Assembly: GCF_965363235.1 (NCBI RefSeq)
Contig: NC_134851.1
Location: 54,936,833 to 55,000,832, forward strand
Direction: 5' to 3'
DNA length: 64,000 nt
Origin: Mytilus galloprovincialis
Lineage: Eukaryota; Mollusca; Bivalvia; Mytilida; Mytilidae
Below, in pieces: positions 11,769 to 23,459 of the stretch. Numbering within the stretch: the stretch's first letter is position 1; each line of letters begins with the position of its first letter. The notes below the pieces were generated by a model that searched no databases, had not been told where the DNA came from, and saw nothing but the letters and a program-made list of their open reading frames with translations. A program made the position numbers and the translations under genes.

Positions 11769-13378
11769 AACAGAAAATTTATGTTTTGCACTCAATGACC
11801 CCACCCATCCCATTTTTTGGGGACATCAACTTGATATTTGAAATGAACGCTTTATGGACTTTCATTTGATATGTAACTTAATTTTTTGCACTAAATGACC
11901 CCACCCTTACCCCTGGGATCAAAAAGGGGTTTAAAATTTTCATTTTTAAGTAGAGTTTATTAAGACCTTCAATTTGATATATCAGATGACCCCATTTGAC
12001 AAAGTGCCAAAAGTGATGCAATATCAATTATATAAATAGAACTTATGCAACTTACAAAATCAATGCAAAACATGAAAATTTCAAATTGATTTTTTGGTGT
12101 TTTTTTTTCCATGGAATGTTTTTGGTATTTGGTCAAACATATAACTATGTTATCCTCTTCAATTTCTAAAACATTTTAAGTGGTAACCTGTTATTGATTC
12201 ATAAATACATGCCTCCGCTCGCAAAATTTAAAACTGAACTATCTCTAAAACGACAATAGATATCTGAAATCTGTTAAATGATAAATGATCTGCAGTTGAA
12301 GGACAACAATATAGAAAAAATATGGGACAATTCCAATGTTCATCAAGGTCAAAATGAATCATCACATATATGATGCAATACAAAACTTGAGAACCGGAAG
12401 TCGTAGAGACATGAGTCTACCTACATTCAATTAAGGACCATTTGACCTTTCAATGTCACAAGGTCAAGGTCATAATACACTTTGAAGATCAAGGTTAAAT
12501 TTCATCATGACCTGACATTGACCTCAAATTGAAGGTCTTAAACTATTGATCATTTTTGCAATTTATAGTAGGTTGATATCTGTTACCATTAAAAAGATAT
12601 ACACACAATTTTATACTTTTAAGAATCATCCCGTCGTAACTTTTGAACAGTCAGACACTTTTGAGCTCAGTGTATAAAATGTAGAGCTCGTCGAGAGGAA
12701 CATTTTACATGCTGTACGTATGCAGCAAACTCTTATCGTTTTCTTAATATGCAAGCTTGAAATTGCAGCGTAATTTTTTTTTTGCACTCTGTGACCTTTG
12801 ACCTTGGGTGCAAATTGAAGGTCACATGAACTTAAGATTATTGGTGTAGGTCCCAAGTCTTTACGACTTCCGGTTCTTGAGATACAATTTTTCAAAAATT
12901 GTGTATATTTTTTCAAGGGGAATAACTCCTTATAAGGGTTAACAACAAAATGATTGTATATGTTTATTAACATTGACATCTGGTCTTGTATATGTTGCCG
13001 TTTTCAAATCGATTCTATCTGGAATGTTTTTTAAGAAAAATGCAAAAGAAAGAAATTGCTTCAAGGTGACATAACTCTCATAGGGAATGATGAAATCCTT
13101 AGCAGCCTCATATAGTAACACATCATGATGAGATCTAACTATTGTCCAAATAAGGTCATGATATCTTCAAAAACAACGAGTGGGCCATGTCGAAAAAAAC
13201 CAATAAAAGGGAAATAACTTCTAAAGGGGATGATGAAATCCTACACAGCCTCATTTGGTAATACTTCATGATAAGGTCTACCGATGGTCCATATTTGGTC
13301 TTAATAACTCCAATAGAAACGGGGAGAGGCCATGTCAAAAAAATGCTGGAAGAAAAAAAAAAACAGAAGAAAAACAAT

Positions 13379-13409
13379 AAGGTCTTTCCTCGCGTAGAGG
13401 AAAGACCTT
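13379..13409. repeat. Perfect 13-bp-arm hairpin
   Basis: 'aaggtctttcctc' is followed by the 5-base loop 'gcgta' and 'gaggaaagacctt'. It ends the element that begins at 11195 with the same sequence. Confidence 0.75.
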
Positions 13410-13589
13410 AATGATTATGGATGGCTGTGAAACGCCCACTGGCAAATTAAATGCATATTCATAAAAATAATATGATAATGTACGCGACATAAATATAAAC
13501 CCTTTTTTACAACCTGTCATAAAGATACAATATATATTATTACTCTTTTATTGTCATATAATCATTCATTAAAATCACATACAAGCATA

Positions 13590-13850
13590 AATTTTTAAAT
13601 TTTAAATTTTTAAATTTTAAATTTTAGTTTCTTGTGTATAATTCGGAGTTTAGTATGACGTCCATTATCACTGTACTATTATGCATATTTTAGGGGCCAG
13701 CTAAAGGACACCTACGGGTGCGGGAATTCTCGCTACATTGAAGACCCATTGGTTGCCTTCGGCTGTTGTTTGCTCTATGGTCGGGTGGTTGTCGCTTTGA
13801 CATATTCACCATTTCCTTTCTCAATTTTATAACAAGTATAGCTCTCAAAA
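13590..13850 (+). repeat. AT tandem run plus dispersed mussel repeat, family C
   Basis: 13590-13626 is a run of 'aaattttaaatttt'. It is followed by a repeat tagged by 'ttaggggccagctaaaggac', 'gggtgcgggaattctcgcta' and 'tggtcgggtggttgtcgctt'. A reversed copy is at 25735-25870 and a fragment at 55845-55905. Known to me as common in Mytilus. No gene. Confidence 0.65.
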
Positions 13851-14099
13851 CTTGGCGGATATAGTTTTGATGGATTAACATTTTTCTGTGTCGATCAGAT
13901 TTAGAAATACAGGGTTCTCTCCAGAAAAGTTTTTTAAACATAGCTTTAACGTATATTTTTTGGTTATTATTTGACAATATAGTAGAAAGTGTATTACATT
14001 TTTGGTATCACTTTCTGTGGTTTTTAAGAGAGAAAAAACTACTACCTTACATGGATAGATTAAGAAAAATATTAGACAAATAAAACAAAAAATTCCGTT

Positions 14100-14205
14100 T
14101 CTAATCATGTGATCACATGTGTTCGGTGAATCATGACTTTATGATACCATCTGTTCGGTGTGATCATGTACTCAGACGTGGTCGGTGTGATCATGTGCCT
14201 TTTTA
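14100..14205. repeat. Short degenerate tandem repeat (ATCATGT/GTTCGGTG)
   Basis: The motif 'gttcggtgtgatcatgt' and variants occur three to four times with spacing of about 35 bp. No coding potential. Confidence 0.5.
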
Positions 14206-14278
14206 AACAAAAACAAAAACGATGGGTGATATCAAGCGATATATGACTTATTCTGGCTTGTTGTTTTATCTGTCTCCA

Positions 14279-14370
14279 TTGGCGGATCCAGGGGGAACCC
14301 CCCTTTTTTTGACTATCAACGATCAATGCATTTGAATGGGAGCATATAGTTGGAACCCCCCCACCCCTGG
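14279..14370 (-). mobile_element. Truncated copy of the CAGTGGCGGATCC MITE
   Basis: Begins 'ggcggatccaggggga' and has the family core reversed ('caatgcatttgaatgggag'), then stops at 'cacccctgg' without the second terminal repeat. Confidence 0.65.
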
Positions 14371-14653
14371 TTTCTCTAATTAATAATGATATGCAAGAGA
14401 TCGATATGATACGAAATCATTCTTTTCAAGTGGGAAATGAATAACCGGTCACAACCACAAGATAATTAAACTTTTTTACTCTTAATATGAAAAATACAAT
14501 GGTTAATTTTACAATAACGTAGCCAATACTAAAGCTGTTTTACCAACAAAGCAAATCTTATGTGTTGATATCCTTCGATAGTTTTGTAGAAAATATATGA
14601 GCAGAAAAATGATCTCCAGGTAGAGTTCTTTTGTCAATGTCAACATAACTCAA

Positions 14654-16119
14654 TTAATGTCTTGAATTCTGTAGCTGCCAATCACGGGAAGATGTGCCTG
14701 ATGACTGTTCAAAGAATGGGATGTTTGACTCCAAAGGAATATCATCAAATATGTGTAACTGTATGGAAGGTTGGTCAAAGAATCTGCGCGGACTGTTAAG
14801 AGCATAGTTATTTATAGGACTGAAAGGTTTATATCTTTTGGATGAACTAATCTTTCTTGTTATTCCGGCGATACTTCGCGTCACGAACGCCGATTCTTTG
14901 CACCTGTGCACTACTTTTGGTGACATATGTGTATGGCGATCTCTTTGCTTTAAACCTATATCTGGTGTTTTACATTTTGAAGGTGTTTGTGTATTTTCAA
15001 ACATTTCCCGCGGGCTTTTGACATCGCTGTTTTTCAGATTTTCTACTGTTTCAGACGTAATTCTGCCACAGTTTTTGAAAGTTTCTGTACTTTTAAATTG
15101 TATCTTATTGGTAACATGTTCATGTTTTTCTCTTTTCTTATTTGTTTCTATATATAACTGCTTCCCATATTCATTTTGTTGGAGCGCTGATGACTTTCGA
15201 AGAGTTATGTCCGCTGTGAAAACCTCGTCTTGAGTTACTGTGTCTGACTGTTCAACGTTGTCGGAAACATGGATGCTCTCAATCTCAATCGATTCCTCCT
15301 TTAACGTTGACAGTTGAACATTGGTATGGAATATCACCGCCTGCCCAAGCATATCACGTGACTTCCTTCTAACAATAGATGTCGAGGTTGTTGAGCTGAG
15401 GTATTTATAAAGGAACATCATAACTCTTCGTCGTTTTTCTTTATGAAGAGCACCTTCACCAATTGCATGCAGAATACACATAACAGTCTTCAAATACAGA
15501 AGAAAGATTTTGAGAGGTTGAGTACTGTAAGTTATGCTTAGACAAATCTCAATACAGCTTATCGGTATGGTTGAAACCAAAAAGAAAATAATTAGGGTTG
15601 TAACCGACTGGCAGATTTTTGCGCCTGTCTTCCTAGCCTCTGTTGCATTTGGGAGTATTCGATTCGTGGATGATATGTTTGGAATGCTATTATGTCTTTC
15701 CATAATTGTGATTCTATTGTTATTATCTCTATACTGTTGTATTCTGGTTATAGAGGAAGAGGATATATTAACGAGTCCTGTATATAAAGCAGTAGCCATA
15801 ATGGAAGGGATGATATACATTAACATGGTACTACCAATATTGAGGTAATTAATTCCATCATGGCGGACATCAAAACAGAAGTAATTGCCACTTCCGGTTT
15901 TATTGCTCGAGTTTGATTCCATGGTGGTGATTCTGACAATTAGTTTAGTTGCGGCTGTAATCATGGCAAGTACGAAACTGCATGCAGTCACCATTAGAAA
16001 AAATGCGTTACTGACCATGATGTTTGCATTCTCTCTGCCGATAGCCAATCGAAAGCGTATAATTGCCACTACAGTTATTCCTATTGGATAAGTATCCAAA
16101 AACGTAGACTGAAGAGTTT
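14654..16119 (-). CDS. Receptor gene exon 2 (TM3 to C-tail)
   Basis: Acceptor 'tttctttcag' ends at 16120. The frame runs open to the TAA at 14656-14654. The intron (16120-17302, 1183 nt) carries the foldback element at 16423-16580. Confidence 0.8.
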
Positions 16120-17555
16120 CTGAAAGAAAAAAACTATAAGCATTAAAAAAAATATGTGATCACAGTTTGTTTTGATAATTAATATTATCGGTCGTCCAAC
16201 TGTCTATATCAATCTGCTCAGCTCTTAATAAAACTCCATATCACGGCTTTGTGACGTCAAATACGTTGACCTGGCCTTAATAACTTTGACCCGGACATAT
16301 CAGCGACGTCATAATGTTTGAACCGACGTTGATAAGTTTGACCCGAACTTATCAAGTCAACTTCCGGTTGCTGGTGAAACTAAGACAATACTTCCAAAAG
16401 ACGCAAATACAGCCCGATAAATCGATTATCAGGTTATCGTCATATTAATATTGTAAAATATCAGCTGCTCGACATAATACGAAGGCTTTTTGATCTCGTT
16501 CGCTTACTCGACAAAAAGCTTCATATTATGTCTCGCAGCTGATATTTTACGATATCAACATGCAGACAACCTGATAATCGGTACAAATTACCCAGGGGTT
16601 CATATATGCTCAACAAGAAAACTAAACAAAATATCTTAAATAAAATTGAACAGGTCTTGAAACGGGCACTGTCCCATCTTGTACTTCCGGTCGTCTACAT
16701 TTGTTCCTTATTTTCTTAACATAAAATTAAGCGCGTTAACTTTATATTTCAACAATTACTTAAGATTTTTATGTCATTCAAGTTTTTTTTCCCCCATAAC
16801 CTCATAACACCAACTACAGTCAAAAGTTATTCAAAATTACATTTTGTTCTGTTGGCCAATGTTAAAGGCATTTAGAAAAAGCTTACCGTTATAAATTTTT
16901 TCGTGACGATAAGTATAACTTTGTATGATTATTTGATATATTATCCATAAAATCAAATCAGTGTTGTTTTCTCGTGTATCATAAATACATTAGAGGCAAC
17001 AGTAGTTCGATGTTCAAACCCATAAATCTATTTTGATAATACGAATTTGGATAACTATCTTAGGAGATTGCAAAGACTATCAACCGGAGCAAGACCGGAT
17101 ATGTCTATAGGGTAAGCGTGTTCAGCTATGCAAGAATAACCCGTTTACTCATTTAGCCTCGGTAAACAAAAATTTCCAGATAAAATATAGGGCTCTATCA
17201 GTATATTTTGAAGAAATAATGACCTTTTTGGTTCCTTTAGATCCAAGACCACGAGCACATATCTCGAAAATAATAAATAGAAAAATTATCTTAATATCTT
17301 ACCTTTGGCTATACAAGCCATTTTTGTAACATGTCCAGTCTGCACTACCCACAATTCTGCAGGAATATAGAAAATGATGGCAAGAAGCACAAATATGGTT
17401 TTTAAACATTGAATCCGCTCATTGTATTTCATTTTTGGCTTATCGGCTTTTAGTGACATTAGAAACATAAAATTGGTGCCGAGACCAAGACATATAAAGA
17501 ATGAAATAACCGGGGTATGAATGTTCATAGAATCATTTTCTTGTGCCATCTTCAT
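14654..17555 (-). CDS. Divergent class A-like G protein-coupled receptor, two exons
   Basis: Join on the minus strand of 17555-17303 and 16119-14654: 1719 nt with stop, 572 residues. The donor is 'aaag|gtaag', the acceptor 'tttcag|aaac'. Seven hydrophobic segments are visible: about 15-36, 48-70, 94-112, 121-146, 178-201, 257-282 and 288-304. Class A landmarks kept: Asn28 in TM1, Cys81 before TM3, Arg106 exactly 25 residues later (DRY reads Ile-Arg-Phe), Cys166 in loop 2, Pro189 and Tyr197 in TM5, Phe264 and Pro270 in TM6. Landmarks lost: the TM2 Asp (Phe62), the TM6 Trp (Thr) and NPxxY in TM7. Asn154 and Asn157 in loop 2 are glycosylation sequons. A third loop of about 55 residues and a C-tail of about 265 polar residues face the cytoplasm. 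Ligand unknown; this could be a lineage-specific orphan receptor. The ATG is the first in frame of exon 1; an upstream coding exon is not excluded. Confidence 0.75.
16240..16590 (+). mobile_element. Foldback element in the receptor intron
   Basis: A hairpin at 16423-16580 has ends 'cgattatcagg' and 'cctgataatcg' and an inner pair 'gtaaaatatcagctgc' with 'gcagctgatattttac'. The left flank 16290-16422 ('gttgataagtttgacccgaa', 'ggttgctggtgaaactaaga') also belongs to the family. A reversed copy with the same flank is at 30920-31210 in LARP4-like intron 1. Confidence 0.7.
17303..17555 (-). CDS. Receptor gene exon 1 (TM1, TM2)
   Basis: Starts at the ATG 17555-17553, encodes 84 residues plus one base, and ends at the donor 'gccaaag|gtaagat'. 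The split codon completes as Glu85 with exon 2. Confidence 0.75.
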
Positions 17556-17809
17556 AACAGTTGCGACGTAACGTTCCTTATCCTTGGTAAATATTTGAGA
17601 AGCTATAGTGATTTTATTTAAATATTATTCGCACCTTCAAGATGACGAGGAGTGGTGTTAATTTTATTTCAGCATGTTATTTTATGTTAAATGTCATCTT
17701 ATATGCCAAATTTAATTAAAGGGGATATGAAAATGAGATATAACCGGTTGCAAGGGATACTCTACAAAACAAATTGGTTCTATGGACAAAAAACAAAATC
17801 GGGGTAACA

Positions 17810-18255
17810 AACTAAAACTGAGGGAAACGCATTAAATATTAGAGGAGAACAACGACACAACATTAAAATGTAACACACGCAGCAACGGACTAAGCATTAG
17901 ACAAAATCCGATGAGAATAACCAATATAACATCAAAACCAAATACATGAATTTGGGATAGAAAAGTACCGTGACACGTCTTATAGTAATTTGAATTCACA
18001 CTCAAAAATAGGAGAAAACAAACGACACAACGGAAACACAACGTATAAATGTTACACACACACAAACGAACTATGATATAACAATGGCCATTTTCCTGAC
18101 TTGGTACAGGACATTTTTATTGTTGAACCTGGTTTTGTGCCTCGTCCAAACAAGACTTACCAGTGACGCCCAGATATAAAAGTTCGATAGTAAAAAAAAA
18201 AGGTACAAAGTAGTACAGCTCTGAGGATCAAAAGTAGAAAATTCGCAAAAATTAT
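17810..18255 (+). repeat. Retroelement-derived mussel repeat, family D
   Basis: Tagged by 'gagggaaacgcattaaatat', 'gagaacaacgacacaacatt', 'gtaccgtgacacgtcttata', 'ccattttcctgacttggtac' and 'gttgaacctggttttgtg'. It contains two partly similar halves. It grades into family B sequence ('cagtgacgcccagat') at 18160. Reading frames in it are not coding. Confidence 0.65.
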
Positions 18256-18756
18256 ATAACGTGAGTTTTCAATAAACGTAACACATGGCTCAGCGGGTAT
18301 AATTCTACTCTAACAAATGGTTCAATGGGTAAAATTTTGTTTTCGTTGCCATTACTTTCTCGTGTTTCGTGTCAAAATTAAGTAGAACATCGGCATCGTC
18401 TCATTTGACATATATATATTGTTGAACAATCTGCTCACCCTCCAAGCTATGCGTTTTTCTCGATGTAGCAAAATGCTCACCACCCTCTCAGCTATGTGTT
18501 ATTTATTAAACAAATGGCGAGTATATTTCTTCCTAAATTGAAATTGATCGCATTAATCTTCTGACGTCATTTAAATAGAGAGTGTCCTTATATGTTATAA
18601 CTTATTAATAAAAACAAAAACAAAAATATAAAAACATATATATATTGTAAGTGACAATGATGTCATGTTATTGAATGATTCACAGGTTCGTGAATTGTTT
18701 GTCCCCTCTATTACATTAAACCGGAAATAAGGAAAACAACATATATTTGTGGAGCA

Positions 18757-18840
18757 GTCATGGCGTTGTCAATTTATTTTCGACTTATGAGTTTGAATGT
18801 CCCTATAATATCGTTCGCCCCTCTCTTATATAGTACAGTG
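18757..18840 (+). mobile_element. Retroelement 3' tail, partial copy 3
   Basis: Contains 'tcatggcgttgtcaattt', 'atgagtttgaatgtcccta' and 'tcgttcgcccctctctta', matching the end of the tail at 9000-9265. Confidence 0.65.
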
Positions 18841-18970
18841 GACCATTACATCATCAGCAACATGTTAATGTTTTGTGAATATGTATGAACCCCGCTTTTT
18901 ATTAGGACTTCGAGGTGAGCCGAATTTTAAAACATGGTAGTTCACAAGGTAACAGTGCACAACAAAAAGA

Positions 18971-19125
18971 CATATCAGGGGCGGATCCAGCCATTTTTTT
19001 TTAAAGGGGGTCCCAAACCAGGACAAAAGAGGAGGCCAACTACATGTCCCCATTCAAATGCGTTGATAGTCCAAAAAGGGGGGTCCAACCCCCGAAACCC
19101 TCCCCATGGATCCGCCACTGCATAT
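18971..19125. mobile_element. CAGGGGCGGATCC MITE with 5-bp direct flanks
   Basis: The element is 18976-19120 (145 bp), starting 'caggggcggatccagcc' and ending 'tggatccgccactg'. It is flanked by 'catat' on both sides (18971-18975 and 19121-19125). Same family as 2088-2254. Confidence 0.75.
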
Positions 19126-19307
19126 CGCCTAATTATTTATAAACCGGACACATAATCGGACACGATCCGACCGGACTATTCTTTGCTCCAATTCCGTAAA
19201 TTTTAAAGTGGCGGAGAAGAAGCGACTACTGAATTTTCAAGCATTTGATTCAACCTTACATTGGTCATTTGCAACAAAATCAAACGTCAATGCAACATAC
19301 ATAAAAA

Positions 19308-19392
19308 CAAACTATAAGATAACATCAAAATAAGACAAACTATAAGATAACATCAAAATAAGACAAACTATAAGATAACATCAAAATAAGAC
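19308..19392. repeat. 28-bp tandem repeat, three copies
   Basis: The unit 'actataagataacatcaaa' plus 'ataagaca' is repeated three times without change. Flanking DNA up to 20.1 kb holds no recognised gene. Confidence 0.8.
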
Positions 19393-20109
19393 TGTGCGTT
19401 AACAATTTTCTAAGTAGTCCAGTTGAAAATTGGAAATGAATTTTAAAGAACATTAATGGAGAAAAAAAGAACAGAAAAATCCTATTTTTATATGATTAAT
19501 TTATGTAAAACCAAATAAATTATATACGCTAACAAACTGTGACTGGAGCATGTGGAGTTGGCATTAAAATAGGGGATAGACACTAACCTTACATTGGTCA
19601 TTATTTCATTTGTTTGCCTTGAATCACATTTTATTGACATTTGGTATCGTCCGGGTTGTTGACCTCTGAAATAAAATAACACCATATAAAGCATATAACA
19701 CAGTATATTACATACCTTGAAATTGACAGCGACACTATCCTTCAATCATCACCACCATATATAGAGTAGATTTCAAGCGGAATATATTTTAATTATGGCG
19801 TCAACCCTGTATAACCCTCGGTTATTCAATAAAAATGTGTGTCGCAGAATCAATTTAATTAAAGATAAAGATGAGTAGATTTTTACCACATGAAAAACAC
19901 ATAGCTGAGAGGATGAAGAGCAGATTTTTACACAGAGAAAAACACAACAGAACACTAAAGTGCAACAAATACAAAAAACAATGCAACTTTCATGTCGATG
20001 TTGACATGCATACATGTATCAATTATATGGTTATTTTTATAAATTTCTTGTTAATACAAAACTACATATAAACGAGTTGCCACAACTTTTTGGAATTTTG
20101 GGCTCCCAA

Positions 20110-20335
20110 TAATGCTCTTCAACTTTAATAGTTTGGCTTTTTAACTGTTTTGATCTGAGCGTCATTGATGAGTTTTATGTAGACGAAACGCGCGTCTGGT
20201 GTATTAAATTATATCCTGGTACCTTTTATAACTATAAACGAACTATTAGATAACAACTGCCATATTCCTGACTTGGTACAGGAATTTAAAAAAAAACTGT
20301 TGGGTTGAACCTAGTTTTGTGGCCAGCCAAACATC
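20110..20335 (-). repeat. Family B and family D repeat remnants
   Basis: 20110-20235 is family B reversed ('gatctgagcgtcattgatga', 'gtagacgaaacgcgcgtctg'). 20240-20335 is a family D end ('cctgacttggtacaggaat', 'gttgaacctagttttgtgg'), directly upstream of a reverse-transcriptase remnant. Confidence 0.6.
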
Positions 20336-20340
20336 CGTGC

Positions 20341-20775
20341 TTTATGTCAAAAGAGGGTTTATCCCCCAGAACTAGAAATTAAAGAAACAACAGACACGGC
20401 TTCCTCCGCCTCATTTTTAGACTTATATCTCGAATTTGACTTACACAGTCATCTCAGTACCAGAATCTATGACAAACGAGACGATTTTAATTTTGAAATT
20501 ATAAATTTCCCCCACCTTAGTAGCAATATACCAATTTCACCTGCATATGGGATATATATTTCCTAACTTATTCGATATTCAAGATATGCAGCTCCTACTC
20601 AGACTTTGTAAAACGTCATCAGTGTCTGAGTAGAAAGTTGATGAACCAGGGGTATGTCAAAGAACGTCTCGTCCTTTTTCTAAAAAAGTTCATCGGAAGG
20701 TACCAAGATCTTGTTGATAAATATTCCGTATCAACTTCACAAATAATACACGATAGTCTTGATGTATAGATTCTG
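20341..20775 (+). pseudogene. Decayed reverse transcriptase fragment, second copy
   Basis: Translation gives 'PELEIKETTDTASSASFLDL', 'RIYDKRDDFNFEIINFPHLS', 'SNIPISPAYGIYIS', then a stop (TAA near 20565) and further breaks. 'RYSR', 'LSRKLMNQGYVKERLVLFL' and 'YQDLVDKYSVSTSQIIHDS' are still readable in shifted frames. It is a paralogue of 8500-8961, but diverged and interrupted. It sits between family D sequences, which suggests those are parts of the same element type. Confidence 0.7.
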
Positions 20776-21374
20776 CGTACTGATGTTGTTTATCATCTTA
20801 ACAATGTGTTTTATAGTGCCTTCGTTTGTCTTTGTTCTATTATTAATATCACTTTTACTGTTTAATGGTTTTATGTGATATTCGTTTAATTGACGTGGCT
20901 CGGTACTTATACATCTCGTCAATGTGTCTTTCATTTTTTGGTGGTGTGTTTTGTATATGCGACTTTATGTATTTCTTTGGTTCTTATAATGTGACTCTGT
21001 ACTTTAAAGGATCCCGTCAGTATGATATTCTATTTTTATGTCATTATGATGTCTATGATATATTTCTATTATGAATTTCAATATACATTGAACCACAAAC
21101 GTCAAAATCATTCAATCGCGTAGTGGAATTAACTATTTCTGGATTCTTATAAATTCTATAAATAACGTTTGGACTAGTTTAAATCTCGGTCTATTTCTGA
21201 AATTTATTCTTACATACTTTTGATTTTTTAACCCTGTATGCTAACATTGCCTAGGTAAATTTTAAAATTGTTTGTATGCACATTGAACGACAAATATATG
21301 TGACGTATAAAATTTTCTGACGTCAGACACACAAATCAATGAATGTGTATGTAGATAGATGTTTTTGTGTTCTG

Positions 21375-21645
21375 TTAAATTGTTCCTTTTAAAATTGTTA
21401 TACGATGATGACTGATGTACCCATATTTTAACTATTTTATTTATTGTGTCTGTTTAGTTAACGCATCAATGTAAATATAACGGATTTTGATGAGACTGTC
21501 ATCAAAGTGAGAGGGTTAGCGCTATAAAACTAGGTTTAATCCACCATTTTCTAAATTTGAAAATGCCTGTACCAAGTCAGGAATATGACAGTTCTTGTCC
21601 ATTCGTTTTTGATGCGTTTTGTTATTTGATTTTGCCATGTGATTA
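21375..21645 (+). repeat. Retroelement-derived repeat near the RT remnant
   Basis: Landmarks: 'ttaacgcatcaatgtaaata', 'tgatgagactgtcatcaaag', 'gagggttagcgctataaaac' and 'ccaagtcaggaatatgacag'. A short reversed piece ('aacgcatcaaaaacgaatgg') recurs at 26660-26705. Familiar mussel repeat; not coding. Confidence 0.6.
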
Positions 21646-21743
21646 TAGACTTTCCGAATTGATTTTCTTCTAAGTTCAGTATTTTTGTGATTTTACTTTG
21701 TAGTCCATACATTATCTATGCCTCTATATATCTAACTATCCAG

Positions 21744-22897
21744 CTCTAATATCCCACTCACTACGATCACTACATGTGGATTAGAATCTGTGTATATCCA
21801 ACTCACTACGATCACTACATGTGGAGTAGAATCTGTTTATATCCCACTCACTACGATCACTACATGTGGATTAGAATCTGTTTATATCCCACTCACTACG
21901 ATCACTACATGTGGATTAGAATCTGTTTATATCCCACTCACTACGATCACTACATGTGGATTAGAATCTGTTTATATCCCACCCACTACGATCACTACAT
22001 GTGGATTAGAATCTGTTTATATCCCACCCACTACGATCACTACATGTGGATTAGAATCTGTTTATATCCCACTCACTACGATCACTACATGTGGATTAGA
22101 ATCTGTTTATATCCCACCCTCTACGATCACTACATGTGGATTAAAATCTGTTTATATCCCACTCACTACGATCACTACATGTGGATTAGAATCTGTTTAT
22201 ATCCCACTCACTACGATCACTACATGTGGATTAGAATCTGTGTATATCCCACTCACTACGATCACTACATGTGGATTAGAATCTGTTTATATCCCACCCA
22301 CTACGATCACTACATGTGGATTAGAATCTGTTTATATCCCACTCACTACGATCACTACATGTGGATTAGAATCTGTTTATATCCCACTCACTACGATCAC
22401 TACATGTGGATTAGAATCTGTTTATATCCCACCCACTACATGTGGATTAGAATCTGTTTATATCCGACCCACTACGATCACTACATGTGGATTAGAATCT
22501 GTTTATATCCCACTCACTACGATCACTACATGTGGATTAGAATATGTTTATATCCCACTCACTACGATCACTACATGTGGATTAGAATATGTTTATATCC
22601 CACTCACTACGATCACTACATGTGTATTAGAATTTGTTTATATCCCACCCACTACGATCACTACATGTGAATTAGAATCTGTTTATATCCCACTCACTAC
22701 GATCACTACATGTGGATTAGAATCTGTTTATATCCCACTCACTATACGATCACTACATGTGGATTAGAATCTGTTTATATCCCACTCACTATACGATCAC
22801 TACATGTGGATTAGAATCTGTTTATATCCCACTCACTACGATCACTACATGTGGATTAGAATCTGTTTATATCCCACTCACTACGATCACTACATGT
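21744..22897 (+). repeat. 45-bp minisatellite, about 25 units
   Basis: Unit: 'atcccactcactacgatcac' then 'tacatgtggattagaatctg' then 'tttat'. Units are 90-100% alike. One lacks about 12 bp (near 22427-22440) and two carry 'actatacg' with 2 extra bases (22740 and 22788). Because 45 is a multiple of 3, several frames stay open (21774-22670, 21790-22767), but these are repeat artefacts. The array passes directly into retroelement tail sequence at 22898 and is homologous to a single-copy part of that tail at 11051-11100. Confidence 0.9.
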
Positions 22898-23455
22898 TTA
22901 CCCCTCCTTGGCACCAGATATCACCAACCCCAGTTTTTGGTGGGGTTCATGTTTCTCAGCTCTGATTTTCTATGTTGTGTGTTGTTGTCTACTTGTCTTC
23001 TTCTTATTATATATAGCCACAACGTTGACAGTATGTTTTTGACTTGTGAGTTTGAATGTCCCTTTAGTATTTTTCGCTGCTCTTTTAAGGACACTAACCA
23101 TAAAAGGACACTGCATTATTCGATTTTTTTCTTGTGTTTTTTTTTTTTTTTTTTTTTTGTGATATTCTCTAAAGTAAGGAATTACTTATTGTTTTTTATT
23201 GTTATTCACACAATAACTTTTTTGAAGTATTACAGATTCAAAACGTTTTGTTTGTCAACACTTTTAGTTTCAAGGCTTTTCAACTGACTTACGCACAAAC
23301 ATCAGAATGAGATGTTTATATAACGACTCAGTGCACAGCTGAAAAATATTGTCTCAAGGTTTCTTATCAAAACAATTGACTTTAAGACATAATCGAGAAA
23401 TTATTTTGTATTCGTTATATGTTTGATATATATGAATAAATCCAACAAAAAAAAA
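22898..23455 (+). mobile_element. Retroelement 3' tail, copy 4, long
   Basis: 'cagtttttggtggggttcat', 'gagtttgaatgtccctttag' and 'tcttttaaggacactaacca' match the tail family. Then about 320 bp ('gtttgtcaacacttttagtt', 'gacataatcgagaaa') match 10625-10945 in reverse. Poly-T and poly-A runs interrupt it. Confidence 0.7.
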
Positions 23456-23459
23456 AAAA

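Larger units (their letters stand above)
11195..13409. mobile_element. Large non-autonomous element with AAGGTCTTTCCT ends and internal modules
   Basis: 'aaggtctttcct' at 11195-11206 is matched by its reverse complement at 13398-13409, which is itself one arm of a perfect hairpin at 13379-13409. Inside, a module ending 'acctttcatttgatata' recurs about five times (near 11245, 11360, 11480, 11855 and 11965), each followed by 'gcacttaatgaccccatcc'-type sequence. At 12430-12540 and 12785-12830 there are several 'aaggtcaaggtca' and 'tgaccttgaag'-like motifs. No transposase frame was found. A retroelement tail (11505-11768) interrupts the modules. Whether the two ends belong to one element is inferred. 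Confidence 0.5.

Noticed and set aside
15534..16091. Plus-strand frames of 68-104 codons
   Set aside because: They are antisense to transmembrane segments of the receptor exon and have no independent support.
21774..22767. Long open frames of about 300 codons through the 45-bp repeat
   Set aside because: A 45-bp period keeps any stop-free frame open. Several frames are open at once, there is no start or splice context, and the sequence is homologous to a non-coding retroelement tail.
21744..22897. CRISPR-like array
   Set aside because: The whole 45-bp period is conserved and there are no variable spacers.
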